DNA from: Pseudomonas sp. 21
GTDB taxonomy: Bacteria; Pseudomonadota; Gammaproteobacteria; Pseudomonadales; Pseudomonadaceae
NCBI RefSeq assembly: GCF_000955805.1
Contig: NZ_JYOA01000010.1
Location: 422,299 to 486,298 of the forward strand
DNA length: 64,000 nucleotides
Reading direction: 5' to 3'
The notes under the pieces: model-generated
Told to the model about the DNA's origin: nothing
What the model saw: only the letters and a program-made list of their open reading frames with translations
Database searches by the model: none
Part shown: one piece after another, positions 10,031 to 20,759 of the stretch
Position numbering within the stretch: position 1 is the first letter of the stretch
How the letters are laid out: every line of letters begins with the position of its first letter
Program-made: the position numbers and the translations under genes

Positions 10031-10067
10031 TTTGGTTTGCGGGCGGAGTTCGAGGTTGCTTTGAGCA

Positions 10068-10128
10068 ATCGCGGACAGAGTCCGCTCCTACACTCAGGTC
10101 GGGCGTAGGAGCGGACTTTGTCCGCGAT
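10068..10128. repeat. REPIN, family B
   Basis: Inverted units at 10068-10091 and 10105-10128 with a 13-bp spacer. The second unit has one substitution (CTTTGTCC for CTCTGTCC). It sits in the convergent junction of the permease and lipoprotein genes, next to a family A pair. Confidence 0.92.
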
Positions 10129-10163
10129 GGGCTTCCGGCTGCTGTGAACTTCTGCGTAACGCT

Positions 10164-10241
10164 GTTCGCGAGCAAGCTCGCTCCTACAGGTAGCCGGTAA
10201 CGCCGAGTGTGCTCTTCGTAGGAGCGAGCTTGCTCGCGAAC
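10164..10241. repeat. REPIN, family A, opposite order
   Basis: The inverted unit (10164-10188) comes first and the forward unit (10218-10241) second. This is the reverse of the order at 8620, 37991, 39753 and 60278. It directly follows a family B REPIN, so two families share one 218-bp junction. Confidence 0.9.
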
Positions 10242-10248
10242 CGGACCT

Positions 10249-11001
10249 TTACTGCGCCCCGCGCCCGGGGAAGTAATAGGTCTTCACGATACCGTTCAGG
10301 CGCGGGTACGGAATCTTCAGCTCCGGGTGCCCGACCGAATGCGGGGCGATGCGGTCGATGTCGTACTTGAGCGTCATCGCGCCGAAGGTCAGGGCGAAGT
10401 GCTCGGTCGGCTGGAACGGCCAGTTCTTCGAGAAGTTCGGGTCCTGCTCGTCCAGCTTGTTCTGCAGGATCCACGCCTGGTGCGCCATGCGCGCCACCTT
10501 CCAGAAGTTGTCTTCCTGGCCGGGCAGAAGAATGTCCTGCAGGGTGAGCACCTTGTGGATGCGTCGATCATAATTGATGAATGCACGGCCGGGCTGGCCG
10601 TACTCGCCGCCGGTGAAGCGATAGCTGGACAGCTCGATGATCACCAGACCGTCATGCTGTTCGCGGATCTTCGCTTGCAGGTAGGAGCTCCAGCCGGGCT
10701 GTGCCGAATCGAGGAAGCGCTTCTCGTAGACATCCAGGCTGGCGGGGGCCGCACCGTCGCCCTCGCGGGCCAGTTGCAGCAGTTGGGCGTTGATCGCTTC
10801 GTTGAGCGCCGGCTCGTCGTCGAAGCTGAGGGTATCGAGGTTGAACAGCGGGCATTGCTCGCCCTGGCAACCCGGCTGCGCGTGTTCGAAAGCGGTGTGG
10901 CGCGCAGTGAGCGGCTCGTCGAGCGAGGGCTTGAACAGACCCTGGCACGCCCCCAGTAACAGGCAGATGCTGCCCAGGGCGGCAAGTTTCAGAAGTCGCA
11001 T
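10249..11001 (-). CDS. RsiV/DUF3298-like lipoprotein
   Basis: A protein of 250 aa with a clear lipoprotein signal: MRLLKLAALGSICLLLGAC, with the lipid-modified Cys at about residue 19. The mature part resembles the DUF4163/DUF3298 region of RsiV-type proteins (YLQAKIREQHDGLVIIELSSYRFTGGEYG, then HKVLTLQDILLPG). In RsiV this fold binds lysozyme. Here there is no anti-sigma domain and no sigma-factor gene nearby, so lysozyme sensing or inhibition is only a possibility. The start is ATG 10999-11001, at the signal peptide. It diverges from the nudF gene. Confidence 0.8.
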   Translation of the reverse strand: MRLLKLAALGSICLLLGACQGLFKPSLDEPLTARHTAFEHAQPGCQGEQCPLFNLDTLSFDDEPALNEAINAQLLQLAREGDGAAPASLDVYEKRFLDSAQPGWSSYLQAKIREQHDGLVIIELSSYRFTGGEYGQPGRAFINYDRRIHKVLTLQDILLPGQEDNFWKVARMAHQAWILQNKLDEQDPNFSKNWPFQPTEHFALTFGAMTLKYDIDRIAPHSVGHPELKIPYPRLNGIVKTYYFPGRGAQ

Positions 11002-11218
11002 GGGAATCCTTGTCGTTGACGTTCGCCGGCAATTGGAGTGGTTCGACCGCCATCGGCGCTGCCGGTTCGGCGGGTGAGTATGAACCACTTTGGCGGAACG
11101 GCGGCAGTGTGCGGCGGTCACAGCAGACCGGCCGCCCGGCGGCCCGCGAAAGAGGCTGCGCCTGCTCCGGCGGCGCGATAGGATGGCGCGAAGTTCAACC
11201 TAGAGTGAGTGGAACGGG

Positions 11219-11836
11219 ATGTCGGAAACGTTCAAGCCAGGCCCCCAGGACATCGAGATCCAGAAGCGCGAGCAGTGCTTCAAGGGCTTCTACAAGGTCG
11301 ACCGCCTGCACCTGCGGCACCGCCAGTTCGCCGGCGGCATGGGCCCGGTGCTCAAGCGCGAGTTGTTCGTGCGCCACGATGCCGTGTGCGTGCTGCCCTA
11401 CGATCCGCAGCGCGATGAAGTGGTGCTGATCGAGCAGTTCCGCGTCGGCGCCATGGACGCCGGGGTCAATCCCTGGCTGATGGAGCTGGTCGCCGGGCTG
11501 ATCGACAAGGACGAGGAGCCCGAGGAAGTCGCCCGCCGCGAAGCGGTGGAAGAAGCCGGCCTGACCCTTGGCGCGCTCTGGCCGATCGCCCAGTACCTGC
11601 CGTCGCCCGGCGGCAGCAACGAGCTGGTGCACCTGTTCGTCGGCCGCTGCGACAGCAGCAACGCCTCGGGCATCCACGGGCTGGAGGAGGAGGGCGAGGA
11701 CATCCGCGTCCACGTCATGCCGTTCGAGGAAGCACTGCAGGCCGTACGTGACGGCCGTATCAACAACGCGGCGAGCATGCTCGCCCTGCAATGGCTGGCG
11801 CTCAATCGCGCCGAGGTCAGGGGGTTATGGGTGTGA
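11219..11836 (+). CDS. nudF: ADP-ribose pyrophosphatase (Nudix)
   Basis: A Nudix hydrolase of 205 aa with a perfect Nudix box. It starts at the Gly of AGLIDKDE and runs through REAVEEAGL, giving all Gx5Ex7REUxEExGU positions. The upstream LKRELFVRHDAVCVLPYD and the downstream QYLPSPGGSNELVHLFVGR match the ADP-ribose pyrophosphatase (NudF/AspP) subfamily, which cleaves ADP-ribose to AMP and ribose 5-phosphate. The stop overlaps the start of the next gene by 10 bp, so the two are translationally linked. The same pair occurs before cpdA in many gammaproteobacteria (nudF-yqiB-cpdA-yqiA-parE in E. coli). Confidence 0.95.
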   Translation: MSETFKPGPQDIEIQKREQCFKGFYKVDRLHLRHRQFAGGMGPVLKRELFVRHDAVCVLPYDPQRDEVVLIEQFRVGAMDAGVNPWLMELVAGLIDKDEEPEEVARREAVEEAGLTLGALWPIAQYLPSPGGSNELVHLFVGRCDSSNASGIHGLEEEGEDIRVHVMPFEEALQAVRDGRINNAASMLALQWLALNRAEVRGLWV

Positions 11837-12285
11837 ATCTGTTGCGCGAGCGCTATCGCGTCGACCTGGCGGGGTTGCAGGCGACCTGCGAGGCGAACTA
11901 CTTGCGCCTGATGCGCCTGCTGCCGGAAATGCGCGAGGCCCAGGTCTCGCGCCGCGTGGCGCTCAGCGAAGGCGAGCGGCTGCTCGGCGTGCTGGCGCTG
12001 GACGTGATCGAAGCCTGCCCCTACACCACCGTGCTGCAGGTGCGCCAGGAGCTGGGCCTGCCCTGGCTGCCGGCGCCCAAGCTGGAAGTGCGGGTGTACC
12101 ACGACGCGCGCATGGCCGAAGTGGTCGGCGCCGAGCAGGCGCGCCGCCTGCTGGCGATCTACCCCTACCCGAACCAGGCGATGCACCAGCCGGATGAGAA
12201 GAACCAGCTCAACCAGTTCCTCGGGGAATGGCTGAGCCACTGCCTGTCCTGCGGCCACGAGCTGGAGCCGGTGCTGCAACGCTGA
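11827..12285 (+). CDS. DUF1249 (YqiB-like) family protein
   Basis: A 152-aa soluble protein of the DUF1249 family. It has the family pattern ANYLRLMRLLPEM near residues 24-36 and YPYPNQAMHQPDEKNQLN near the C-terminus. Its function is unknown; its position between nudF and cpdA is conserved in E. coli (yqiB) and Pseudomonas. I start at ATG 11827, which overlaps the nudF stop by 10 bp and is where the family homology begins. Confidence 0.9.
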   Translation: MGVNLLRERYRVDLAGLQATCEANYLRLMRLLPEMREAQVSRRVALSEGERLLGVLALDVIEACPYTTVLQVRQELGLPWLPAPKLEVRVYHDARMAEVVGAEQARRLLAIYPYPNQAMHQPDEKNQLNQFLGEWLSHCLSCGHELEPVLQR

Positions 12286-12298
12286 AAATGCGATGATG

Positions 12299-12313
12299 GC
12301 CATGTGACATGGC
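12299..12313. promoter_or_regulatory. 15-bp palindrome upstream of cpdA
   Basis: GCCATGT, a central G and ACATGGC form a perfect inverted repeat containing TGTGACAT. Further TGTGA half-sites lie at 12359 and 12366. CpdA expression is known to respond to cAMP-Vfr in P. aeruginosa. None of these sequences matches the full Vfr consensus well, so this is only a candidate operator. Confidence 0.3.
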
Positions 12314-12454
12314 TGTGCGTGATATCCTGCCCGCCCATCGCAGACTCGTGTCCCTAACTGTGATCTGTGACGCTTTCCCGGTTTGCTCAGGGGGGCGCCT
12401 GTCACCATACTTCGTCACGAATTCCCGCACGCCCGCCTCACAGGAGAAGGCGTT

Positions 12455-13264
12455 TTGCCCACCCAGTCCACCGCTTCCGATTCCGTCCTGGTCGTCCAGC
12501 TTTCCGACAGCCACCTGTTCGCGCAGGAGAATGGCCGGCTGCTGGGCATGGATACCGCCGACAGCCTGACCCAGGTCGTCCGCCTGGTGGGTGAGGAGCA
12601 ACCGGCGATCGACCTGGTGCTGGCCACGGGTGATCTCTCCCAGGATGGCTCGGTCGAGTCCTACCAGCGCTTCCGCGACATCACCGCGCCGATCAACGCC
12701 GCGATCCGCTGGTTCCCTGGCAATCACGACGAAATGGAGCCGATGCGCGAAGCCGCCGCCGGCACCGACCTGCTCGACCCGGTGATCGACCTGGGCGCCT
12801 GGCGGGTGATCCTGCTGGACTCCACCATTCCCGGCGCGGTGCCGGGGCAGATGACCATCGAGCAGATCCAGTTGCTGGAGCGCGCCATCCAGGCCGCGCC
12901 GGACAAGCACCTGCTGATCAGCTTCCATCACCACCCGGTGTCCATCGGCAGCCAGTGGATGGACCGCATCGGCATCTACAACCCGGAACGGCTGTTCGCC
13001 GTCATCGACCGCCACCCGAACGTGCGCTGCCTGCTCTGGGGCCATGTGCACCAGGAGATCGATCGCATGCGCGGTGGCGTACGCCTGCTCGCCTCGCCGT
13101 CGACCTGCGTGCAGTTCACTCCGGGCAGCGAGGACTTCTGCGTCGACAGCCCGGCGCCGGGCTACCGCTGGTTGCGGCTCATGGCGGATGGTGAAGTGCA
13201 GACCGGCGTTTCGCGAGTGACCGATATCGAGTTCGAAGTCGATTACAGCATCAAGGGCTATTGA
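12455..13264 (+). CDS. cpdA: 3',5'-cyclic-AMP phosphodiesterase CpdA
   Basis: A class III cyclic-nucleotide phosphodiesterase of 269 aa with the calcineurin-type metal site: Asp18 and His20 in LSDSHLF, Asp60 in ATGDLSQDG, Asn90 and His91 in GNHDE, the FHHHPV histidines near 158-160, and His197/His199 in WGHVHQ. It hydrolyses cAMP and so lowers Vfr activity, virulence and type IV pilus gene expression in P. aeruginosa. I choose the TTG at 12455 because AGGAG lies 8 nt before it and homology begins there; there is no suitably placed ATG. It follows the nudF-yqiB pair with 169 bp of possible regulatory DNA. Confidence 0.95.
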   Translation: MPTQSTASDSVLVVQLSDSHLFAQENGRLLGMDTADSLTQVVRLVGEEQPAIDLVLATGDLSQDGSVESYQRFRDITAPINAAIRWFPGNHDEMEPMREAAAGTDLLDPVIDLGAWRVILLDSTIPGAVPGQMTIEQIQLLERAIQAAPDKHLLISFHHHPVSIGSQWMDRIGIYNPERLFAVIDRHPNVRCLLWGHVHQEIDRMRGGVRLLASPSTCVQFTPGSEDFCVDSPAPGYRWLRLMADGEVQTGVSRVTDIEFEVDYSIKGY

Positions 13265-13339
13265 TCGGTCACGCTTCGAACGCATTGCGACGCCGACCCA
13301 CTTGCGGCATGCCACTTGCAGCTTGTAGCCTCCCGGCCC

Positions 13340-15875
<2,536 letters not shown>

Positions 15876-15876
<1 letters not shown>

Positions 15877-16916
15877 TGCGCTGGCTGTTGGCCTCCCTTG
15901 GGCTTTGCGCCGGCCTTGCCGTCGCCGCCCAGGCACCCGAGCAGGTCTCCAAGGCTGCTGCGCCGCTCGCCACGCCCATGGCGCCGGCGTCCTTGCAGTT
16001 CGTCGCGGAACACCCGGTGGAAGGCATGCCCAGTGGCAACCTCTCCGGGCTCGCGCTGTGCGGCAACGAGATGTGGACGGTGTCCGACCGCGACGACGAC
16101 CGCATCTATCGCCTGCTGATCGACGAGACGCCGGGCAAGGCCTGGCAGGCCAGCGCCGAACCCTTCGTGGTGCCGGGCACGCCGGAAAGCGGCCTGTCCT
16201 GGGGGACCCGCGCGCGGGTCAGCATTGGCGGCCTGCTGCGTGGCGGCGCCATGGACTTCGAAGGCATCAGCTGCGACCAGGCGGGCAACCGCTACGTGGT
16301 CAGCGAAGGGTATGCCGCCGTCCTGCTGTTGCCCGCCGTTGGTGAGCCGAGCTGGTTGCCGTTGCCGCAGAACCTGCTGCGCCAGGCTCGCGCCAGTGGC
16401 CTGCTGATGGAGTTCAATGCGCTCTACGAAGGCATCGCCATCAGCGCCGACGGCAAGCAGCTGTGGCTGGCCGCCGAGCGTCAGCGTCGCGGCCTGCTCA
16501 AGGTGCACAATGAAAACGGCACCTGGAAGTGCGATGGCAACTGCGTGATGCTCAGCGAAGGCGGCACCGCGCTGCCGCCGCCGGAGCTGGGCGCAGAGCG
16601 TGCGCTGCCGATCGATTTCTCCGACCTCGCGCTGTACAAGGACAAGCTGTTCACCCTGGAGCGCCTGGCGCACCAGATCTGCCGCCGTGACGCCAGGACC
16701 GGCGCGCAGGAGCTGTGCTGGTCCTTCGCCGCCGGTGCGCTGGCCCCGGAACGGCGCTACGACCTGCCTTACGGCGTGGCCGAAGCGTTGATCCTCGACG
16801 AGCAGGGCGCCTGGATCGGCCTGGACAACGGCGAACACGCCCGCGCCGACGGCGATGGCCGCCCCTATGTGCTGCGCTTCGCGGCGCCGGCCGGCGGCTG
16901 GCTCGGTGGCAAATGA
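15876..16916 (+). CDS. Esterase-like activity of phytase family protein (secreted)
   Basis: A 346-aa exported protein with a signal peptide MRWLLASLGLCAGLAVAAQA (about 1-20). It belongs to the family once named for esterase-like activity of phytase, a beta-propeller-like fold; recognisable segments are SGLALCGNEMWTVSDRDDDRIY, GGAMDFEGISCD and LYEGIAISADGKQLWLAAE. The biochemical role is not established. It starts inside the parE stop codon (TGATG) and its own stop overlaps the protease-like gene by 4 bp, so translation is coupled through the block. The same gene lies between parE and parC in P. aeruginosa. Confidence 0.85.
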
Positions 16917-17437
16917 ACGACGCAGTACCGGGCAAGCGGGTCGGCAAGGTCATGATGTTCCTCGCCTGGGGCGCGGGCATCCTGCTCGCCACCCACTATT
17001 TCGGCGCTTGGGAAACCCGTCAGCACAATCCCAACCCGCAACCGCAGTCGACTCGCGCCAATGGCACCGTGGAAGTGCGGCTGGTGGGCAATCGCGCCGG
17101 CCACTATGTGGCCGACGGCCAGATCAATGGCGAGGCGGTGACCTTCATGCTCGACACTGGCGCCACCCAGGTAGCCCTGCCGCAGCGCCTGGCCGACCGG
17201 CTCGGCCTGCCGCGCGGGTTGCCGATCACCCTGGACACCGCCAACGGCCGCAGCCAGGGCTGGCGCACGCGCCTGCCCAGCCTGCAGCTTGGCGACATCC
17301 GCCTCACCGATGTGCCGGCGCTGATCGCGCCGGGCATGGAAGGCGACGAAGTGCTGCTCGGCATGAGCGCACTCAGACAACTGGATTTCACCCAGCAGGA
17401 CGGCACCCTGGTGCTGCGCCAGCGATCTACACCGTGA
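16913..17437 (+). CDS. Membrane-anchored retropepsin-like aspartic protease (clan AA, TIGR02281-type)
   Basis: A 174-aa protein. One transmembrane helix (about 15-33, [18 protein letters not shown]) is followed by a periplasmic retropepsin-like domain. The active-site signature is [13 protein letters not shown] (Asp near 80), and the second conserved stretch is [15 protein letters not shown]. Such one-domain aspartic proteases act as dimers; natural substrates are unknown. It overlaps the previous gene by 4 bp (ATGA) and parC starts 7 bp after its stop. Confidence 0.85.
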   Translation: MNDAVPGKRVGKVMMFLAWGAGILLATHYFGAWETRQHNPNPQPQSTRANGTVEVRLVGNRAGHYVADGQINGEAVTFMLDTGATQVALPQRLADRLGLPRGLPITLDTANGRSQGWRTRLPSLQLGDIRLTDVPALIAPGMEGDEVLLGMSALRQLDFTQQDGTLVLRQRSTP

Positions 17438-17444
17438 GGCACGC

Positions 17445-19709
17445 ATGAGCGAAACCCTCGATCTGAGTCTGGAGGGCGTGGAGCGCCGGTCACTGGCCGA
17501 CTTCACCGAACAGGCTTACCTGAACTACTCCATGTACGTGATCATGGACCGCGCCCTGCCGCACATCGGCGACGGCTTGAAGCCCGTACAGCGGCGCATC
17601 GTCTATGCCATGAGCGAGCTGGGCCTGGACGCGGATTCCAAGCACAAGAAATCGGCGCGTACCGTCGGCGACGTGCTGGGCAAGTACCATCCCCACGGCG
17701 ACTCGGCGTGCTACGAAGCAATGGTGCTGATGGCCCAGCCGTTCTCCTACCGCTATCCGCTGGTGGACGGCCAGGGCAACTGGGGTGCGCCGGACGATCC
17801 CAAGTCCTTCGCCGCCATGCGTTACACCGAGGCCCGCCTGTCGCGTTATGCCGAGACCCTGCTGTCCGAGCTGGGCCAGGGCACCGCGGACTGGGTGCCG
17901 AACTTCGACGGCACGATGGACGAGCCGGCCGTGCTGCCGGCGCGCCTGCCCAACCTGCTGCTCAACGGCACCACCGGCATCGCCGTGGGCATGGCCACCG
18001 ACATTCCGCCGCATAACCTGCGCGAAGTGGCCGCTGCCTGTATCCGTCTGCTGGATGAGCCGCAGGCCACCGTCATCGACCTGATGGAGCACGTCCAGGG
18101 CCCGGATTTCCCCACCGAAGCGGAAATCATCACCCCGCGCGCCGACCTGCAGAAAATCTACGAAACCGGCCGTGGCTCGGTGCGCATGCGCGCCGTGTAC
18201 CGCGTCGAGGACGGCGACATCGTGGTCACCGCGCTGCCGCACCAGGTCTCCGGGGCCAAGGTGCTGGAACAGATCGCCGGGCAGATGCAGGCCAAGAAGC
18301 TGCCGATGGTCGCCGACCTGCGCGATGAGTCGGACCACGAAAACCCGACCCGCATCGTCATCATCCCGCGCTCCAACCGCGTGGATGCCGAAGAGCTGAT
18401 GACCCACCTGTTCGCCACCACCGACCTGGAAAGCTCGTACCGGGTGAACATGAACGTCATCGGCCTGGACGGCAAACCCCAGGTCAAGGACCTGCGCCAG
18501 GTGCTCAGCGAGTGGCTGACCTACCGCACCGACACCGTGCGCCGCCGCCTGCAGTTCCGCCTGGACAAGGTCGAGAAGCGCCTGCACCTGTTGGAAGGCT
18601 TGCTGGTCGCCTTCCTCAACCTCGACGAAGTCATCCACATCATCCGCACCGAGGACCAGCCCAAGCCGGTCCTAATGCAGCGCTTCGAGCTCTCCGAGCT
18701 GCAGGCCGACTACATCCTCGACACGCGCCTGCGCCAACTGGCGCGCCTGGAAGAGATGAAGATCCGCGGCGAGCAGGACGAGCTGGCCAAGGAGCGCGCC
18801 AAGCTGCTGGCGATCCTGGGTTCCAACGCCAAGCTGCGCAAACTGGTGCGCGATGAGCTGCTCGCCGACGCCGAGACCTACGGCGATGACCGCCGTTCGC
18901 CCATCGTCGCCCGCGCCGAAGCCCGCGCCCTGTCGGAAACCGAGCTGATGCCGACCGAGCCGGTGACCGTGGTGCTCTCGGAAAAAGGCTGGGTGCGTTG
19001 CGCCAAGGGCCACGACATCGACGCCACCGGCCTGTCGTACAAGGCCGGCGACGGGTTCAAGGCCGCTGCGCCGGGCCGCTCGAACCAGTACGCGGTGTTC
19101 ATCGACTCCACGGGCCGCAGCTACTCGCTGGCGGCCCACGGACTGCCGTCCGCCCGTGGCCAGGGCGAGCCGCTGACCGGCCGCCTGACACCACCGCCGG
19201 GCGCGTCCTTCGATCGCGTGCTGCTGCCGGAGGATAATGCCCTGTATGTACTGGCCTCCGATGCCGGCTACGGCTTCGTCGCCAAGGGCGAGGACATGCA
19301 GGCCAAGAACAAGGCCGGCAAGGCGCTGCTCAGCCTGCCCAACGGCGCGCAGGTCATGGCCCCGCGGCCGGTCGCCGACCTGGAGCAGGACTGGATCGCC
19401 GCCGTGACCACCGAAGGCCGTCTGCTGCTGTTCAAGGTGTCCGACCTGCCGCAGCTGGCCAAGGGCAAGGGCAACAAGATCATCAGCGTACCGGGCGACC
19501 GCGTCGCTAGCCGCGAGGAGTACCTCACCGATCTCGCTGTTCTTCCGACGGGCGCGACGCTGGTACTGCAGGCGGGCAAGCGCACGCTCTCGCTCAAGGG
19601 CGACGACCTGGAGCACTACAAGGGCGAGAGGGGCCGTCGCGGCAACAAACTGCCGCGCGGTTTCCAGCGAGTGGACGCCTTGCTGGTAGAATCGCTGTCT
19701 CAGGATTGA
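17445..19709 (+). CDS. parC: DNA topoisomerase IV subunit A
   Basis: The DNA-cleaving subunit of topoisomerase IV, 754 aa. The catalytic tyrosine is Tyr127 (AMRYTEARL). The quinolone-resistance region [13 protein letters not shown] has Ser87 and Glu91, the wild-type, drug-sensitive residues. A beta-pinwheel C-terminal domain follows from about 490. It works with ParE to unlink replicated chromosomes. It is last in the yqiA-parE-parC gene string. A structured, non-coding 150-bp region follows before the next lipoprotein gene. Confidence 0.98.
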   Translation: MSETLDLSLEGVERRSLADFTEQAYLNYSMYVIMDRALPHIGDGLKPVQRRIVYAMSELGLDADSKHKKSARTVGDVLGKYHPHGDSACYEAMVLMAQPFSYRYPLVDGQGNWGAPDDPKSFAAMRYTEARLSRYAETLLSELGQGTADWVPNFDGTMDEPAVLPARLPNLLLNGTTGIAVGMATDIPPHNLREVAAACIRLLDEPQATVIDLMEHVQGPDFPTEAEIITPRADLQKIYETGRGSVRMRAVYRVEDGDIVVTALPHQVSGAKVLEQIAGQMQAKKLPMVADLRDESDHENPTRIVIIPRSNRVDAEELMTHLFATTDLESSYRVNMNVIGLDGKPQVKDLRQVLSEWLTYRTDTVRRRLQFRLDKVEKRLHLLEGLLVAFLNLDEVIHIIRTEDQPKPVLMQRFELSELQADYILDTRLRQLARLEEMKIRGEQDELAKERAKLLAILGSNAKLRKLVRDELLADAETYGDDRRSPIVARAEARALSETELMPTEPVTVVLSEKGWVRCAKGHDIDATGLSYKAGDGFKAAAPGRSNQYAVFIDSTGRSYSLAAHGLPSARGQGEPLTGRLTPPPGASFDRVLLPEDNALYVLASDAGYGFVAKGEDMQAKNKAGKALLSLPNGAQVMAPRPVADLEQDWIAAVTTEGRLLLFKVSDLPQLAKGKGNKIISVPGDRVASREEYLTDLAVLPTGATLVLQAGKRTLSLKGDDLEHYKGERGRRGNKLPRGFQRVDALLVESLSQD

Positions 19710-19741
19710 AACGCGGTTCGATACATTCTGCCTCTGGAGCT

Positions 19742-19788
19742 GAGGCGCCGGTTGAGGGATGATACGTCCCTTTGGCTACTGGCGCCTC
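19742..19788 (+). other. Nested inverted repeat between parC and the lipoprotein gene
   Basis: GAGGCGCC (19742-19749) pairs with GGCGCCTC (19781-19788). An inner stem of AGGGA and TCCCT lies inside. There is no T-run, so this is not a standard terminator; it could be a 3' end structure or leader element. Confidence 0.35.
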
Positions 19789-19860
19789 GGCGTATTGCCT
19801 GACGCTGTAGTGAAATTTGTTGGAAGTAGCGCCGATTTTCGGCGAATGACGGTGAACCAG

Positions 19861-20583
19861 ATGAGCGCTTGGCGCGTCTTGGCCTTATTTTCCCTCGTCA
19901 GCCTCCTTGGGCTGACGGGCTGTACAGTGAATCGACCGACCCAGTTGTACCAGCTGGACGCGGGCGCGGTTCCTGTCCCGACCCGTGACAACGGCGTCGC
20001 TGTTCTGCTCGGCCCGGTGTCCCTGGCCGATTACCTGAAGCGCGAGACCATGGTCCAGCGCCAGGCCGACGGTATCCTCAACTTGTCTACCGAAGCCCGC
20101 TGGGCCGGCAGCCTCGAGACCAACGTCAGCCAGCAGCTGATGCGCCTGCTCTCGGGCGAGCTGGACAGCACCCGCCTGGCGCTGTTCCCGGAGAAGCCCG
20201 GCTTCACCCCGCAGGTTCAGGTCATGCTGACCATCAGTCGCCTGGACTCCGGCCCCAAGGAGCCGGCAGTGCTGGAGGCGCGCTGGCGCCTGCTCGACCA
20301 GAAGGGCGAACTGCGCGACAGCCGCGTCTTCCGCGAGGAAGAGGCGCATTCGGGTAGCGTGCAGGACCAGGTGCGTGCGCAAGGCGACCTGCTGCGCAAG
20401 CTGTCCGTGCAGCTGGCCCGTGACGTGCGTCCGGTTGCCGCGGCGGTTGCCGAGCAGCAGGCGGCGCCGCCGCGCAAGCCGGCAGTGGCCAATACCGAGC
20501 AGGCGGCCAAGCCCAAGGAAGAAGGGCCGAAGATCCCGCTGGTGGTGCCGATCCGCACCGATGTCGAGGTCTACCGCTTCTAG
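19861..20583 (+). CDS. PqiC/YmbA-like (ABC-type transport auxiliary) lipoprotein
   Basis: A lipoprotein of 240 aa with signal MSAWRVLALFSLVSLLGLTGC. The rest resembles the ABC_trans_aux/DUF330 family represented by PqiC, with LYQLDAGAVPVP and GPVSLADYLKRETMVQRQ, then a Pro/Ala/Lys-rich tail. PqiC works with PqiA/PqiB in lipid transport between membranes, but no pqiAB or mce gene is adjacent here. The start is uncertain: ATG 19861 has GGTGA 5 nt upstream and directly begins the signal, while ATG 19846 is possible. A terminator follows at 20611. Confidence 0.75.
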   Translation: MSAWRVLALFSLVSLLGLTGCTVNRPTQLYQLDAGAVPVPTRDNGVAVLLGPVSLADYLKRETMVQRQADGILNLSTEARWAGSLETNVSQQLMRLLSGELDSTRLALFPEKPGFTPQVQVMLTISRLDSGPKEPAVLEARWRLLDQKGELRDSRVFREEEAHSGSVQDQVRAQGDLLRKLSVQLARDVRPVAAAVAEQQAAPPRKPAVANTEQAAKPKEEGPKIPLVVPIRTDVEVYRF

Positions 20584-20610
20584 GCCGATCCGCGCGATCG
20601 CAGCATTCGC

Positions 20611-20642
20611 GGCCCGCAGAGCGTAGCTTTGCGGGCCGTTTT
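20611..20642 (+). terminator. Intrinsic terminator after the PqiC-like gene
   Basis: GGCCCGCA (20611-20618) and TGCGGGCC (20630-20637) flank an 11-nt loop and are followed by GTTTT. Confidence 0.75.
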
Positions 20643-20759
20643 GCTTCTGCCGTGGCCGGTTTTGACATCTTCTTGACGGCCCCTGTGGTATCTACGGGCG
20701 CTTGTGCAGGTTAATGGCGCCCGGACGTTTTCCGCGCGGAACCTGCGAGAGACTCGCGC

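Noticed and set aside
12359-12374. Full Vfr/CRP operator before cpdA
   Set aside because: Only one half-site matches; the second half is a direct, not inverted, TGTGA, so I kept it as a weak finding only.
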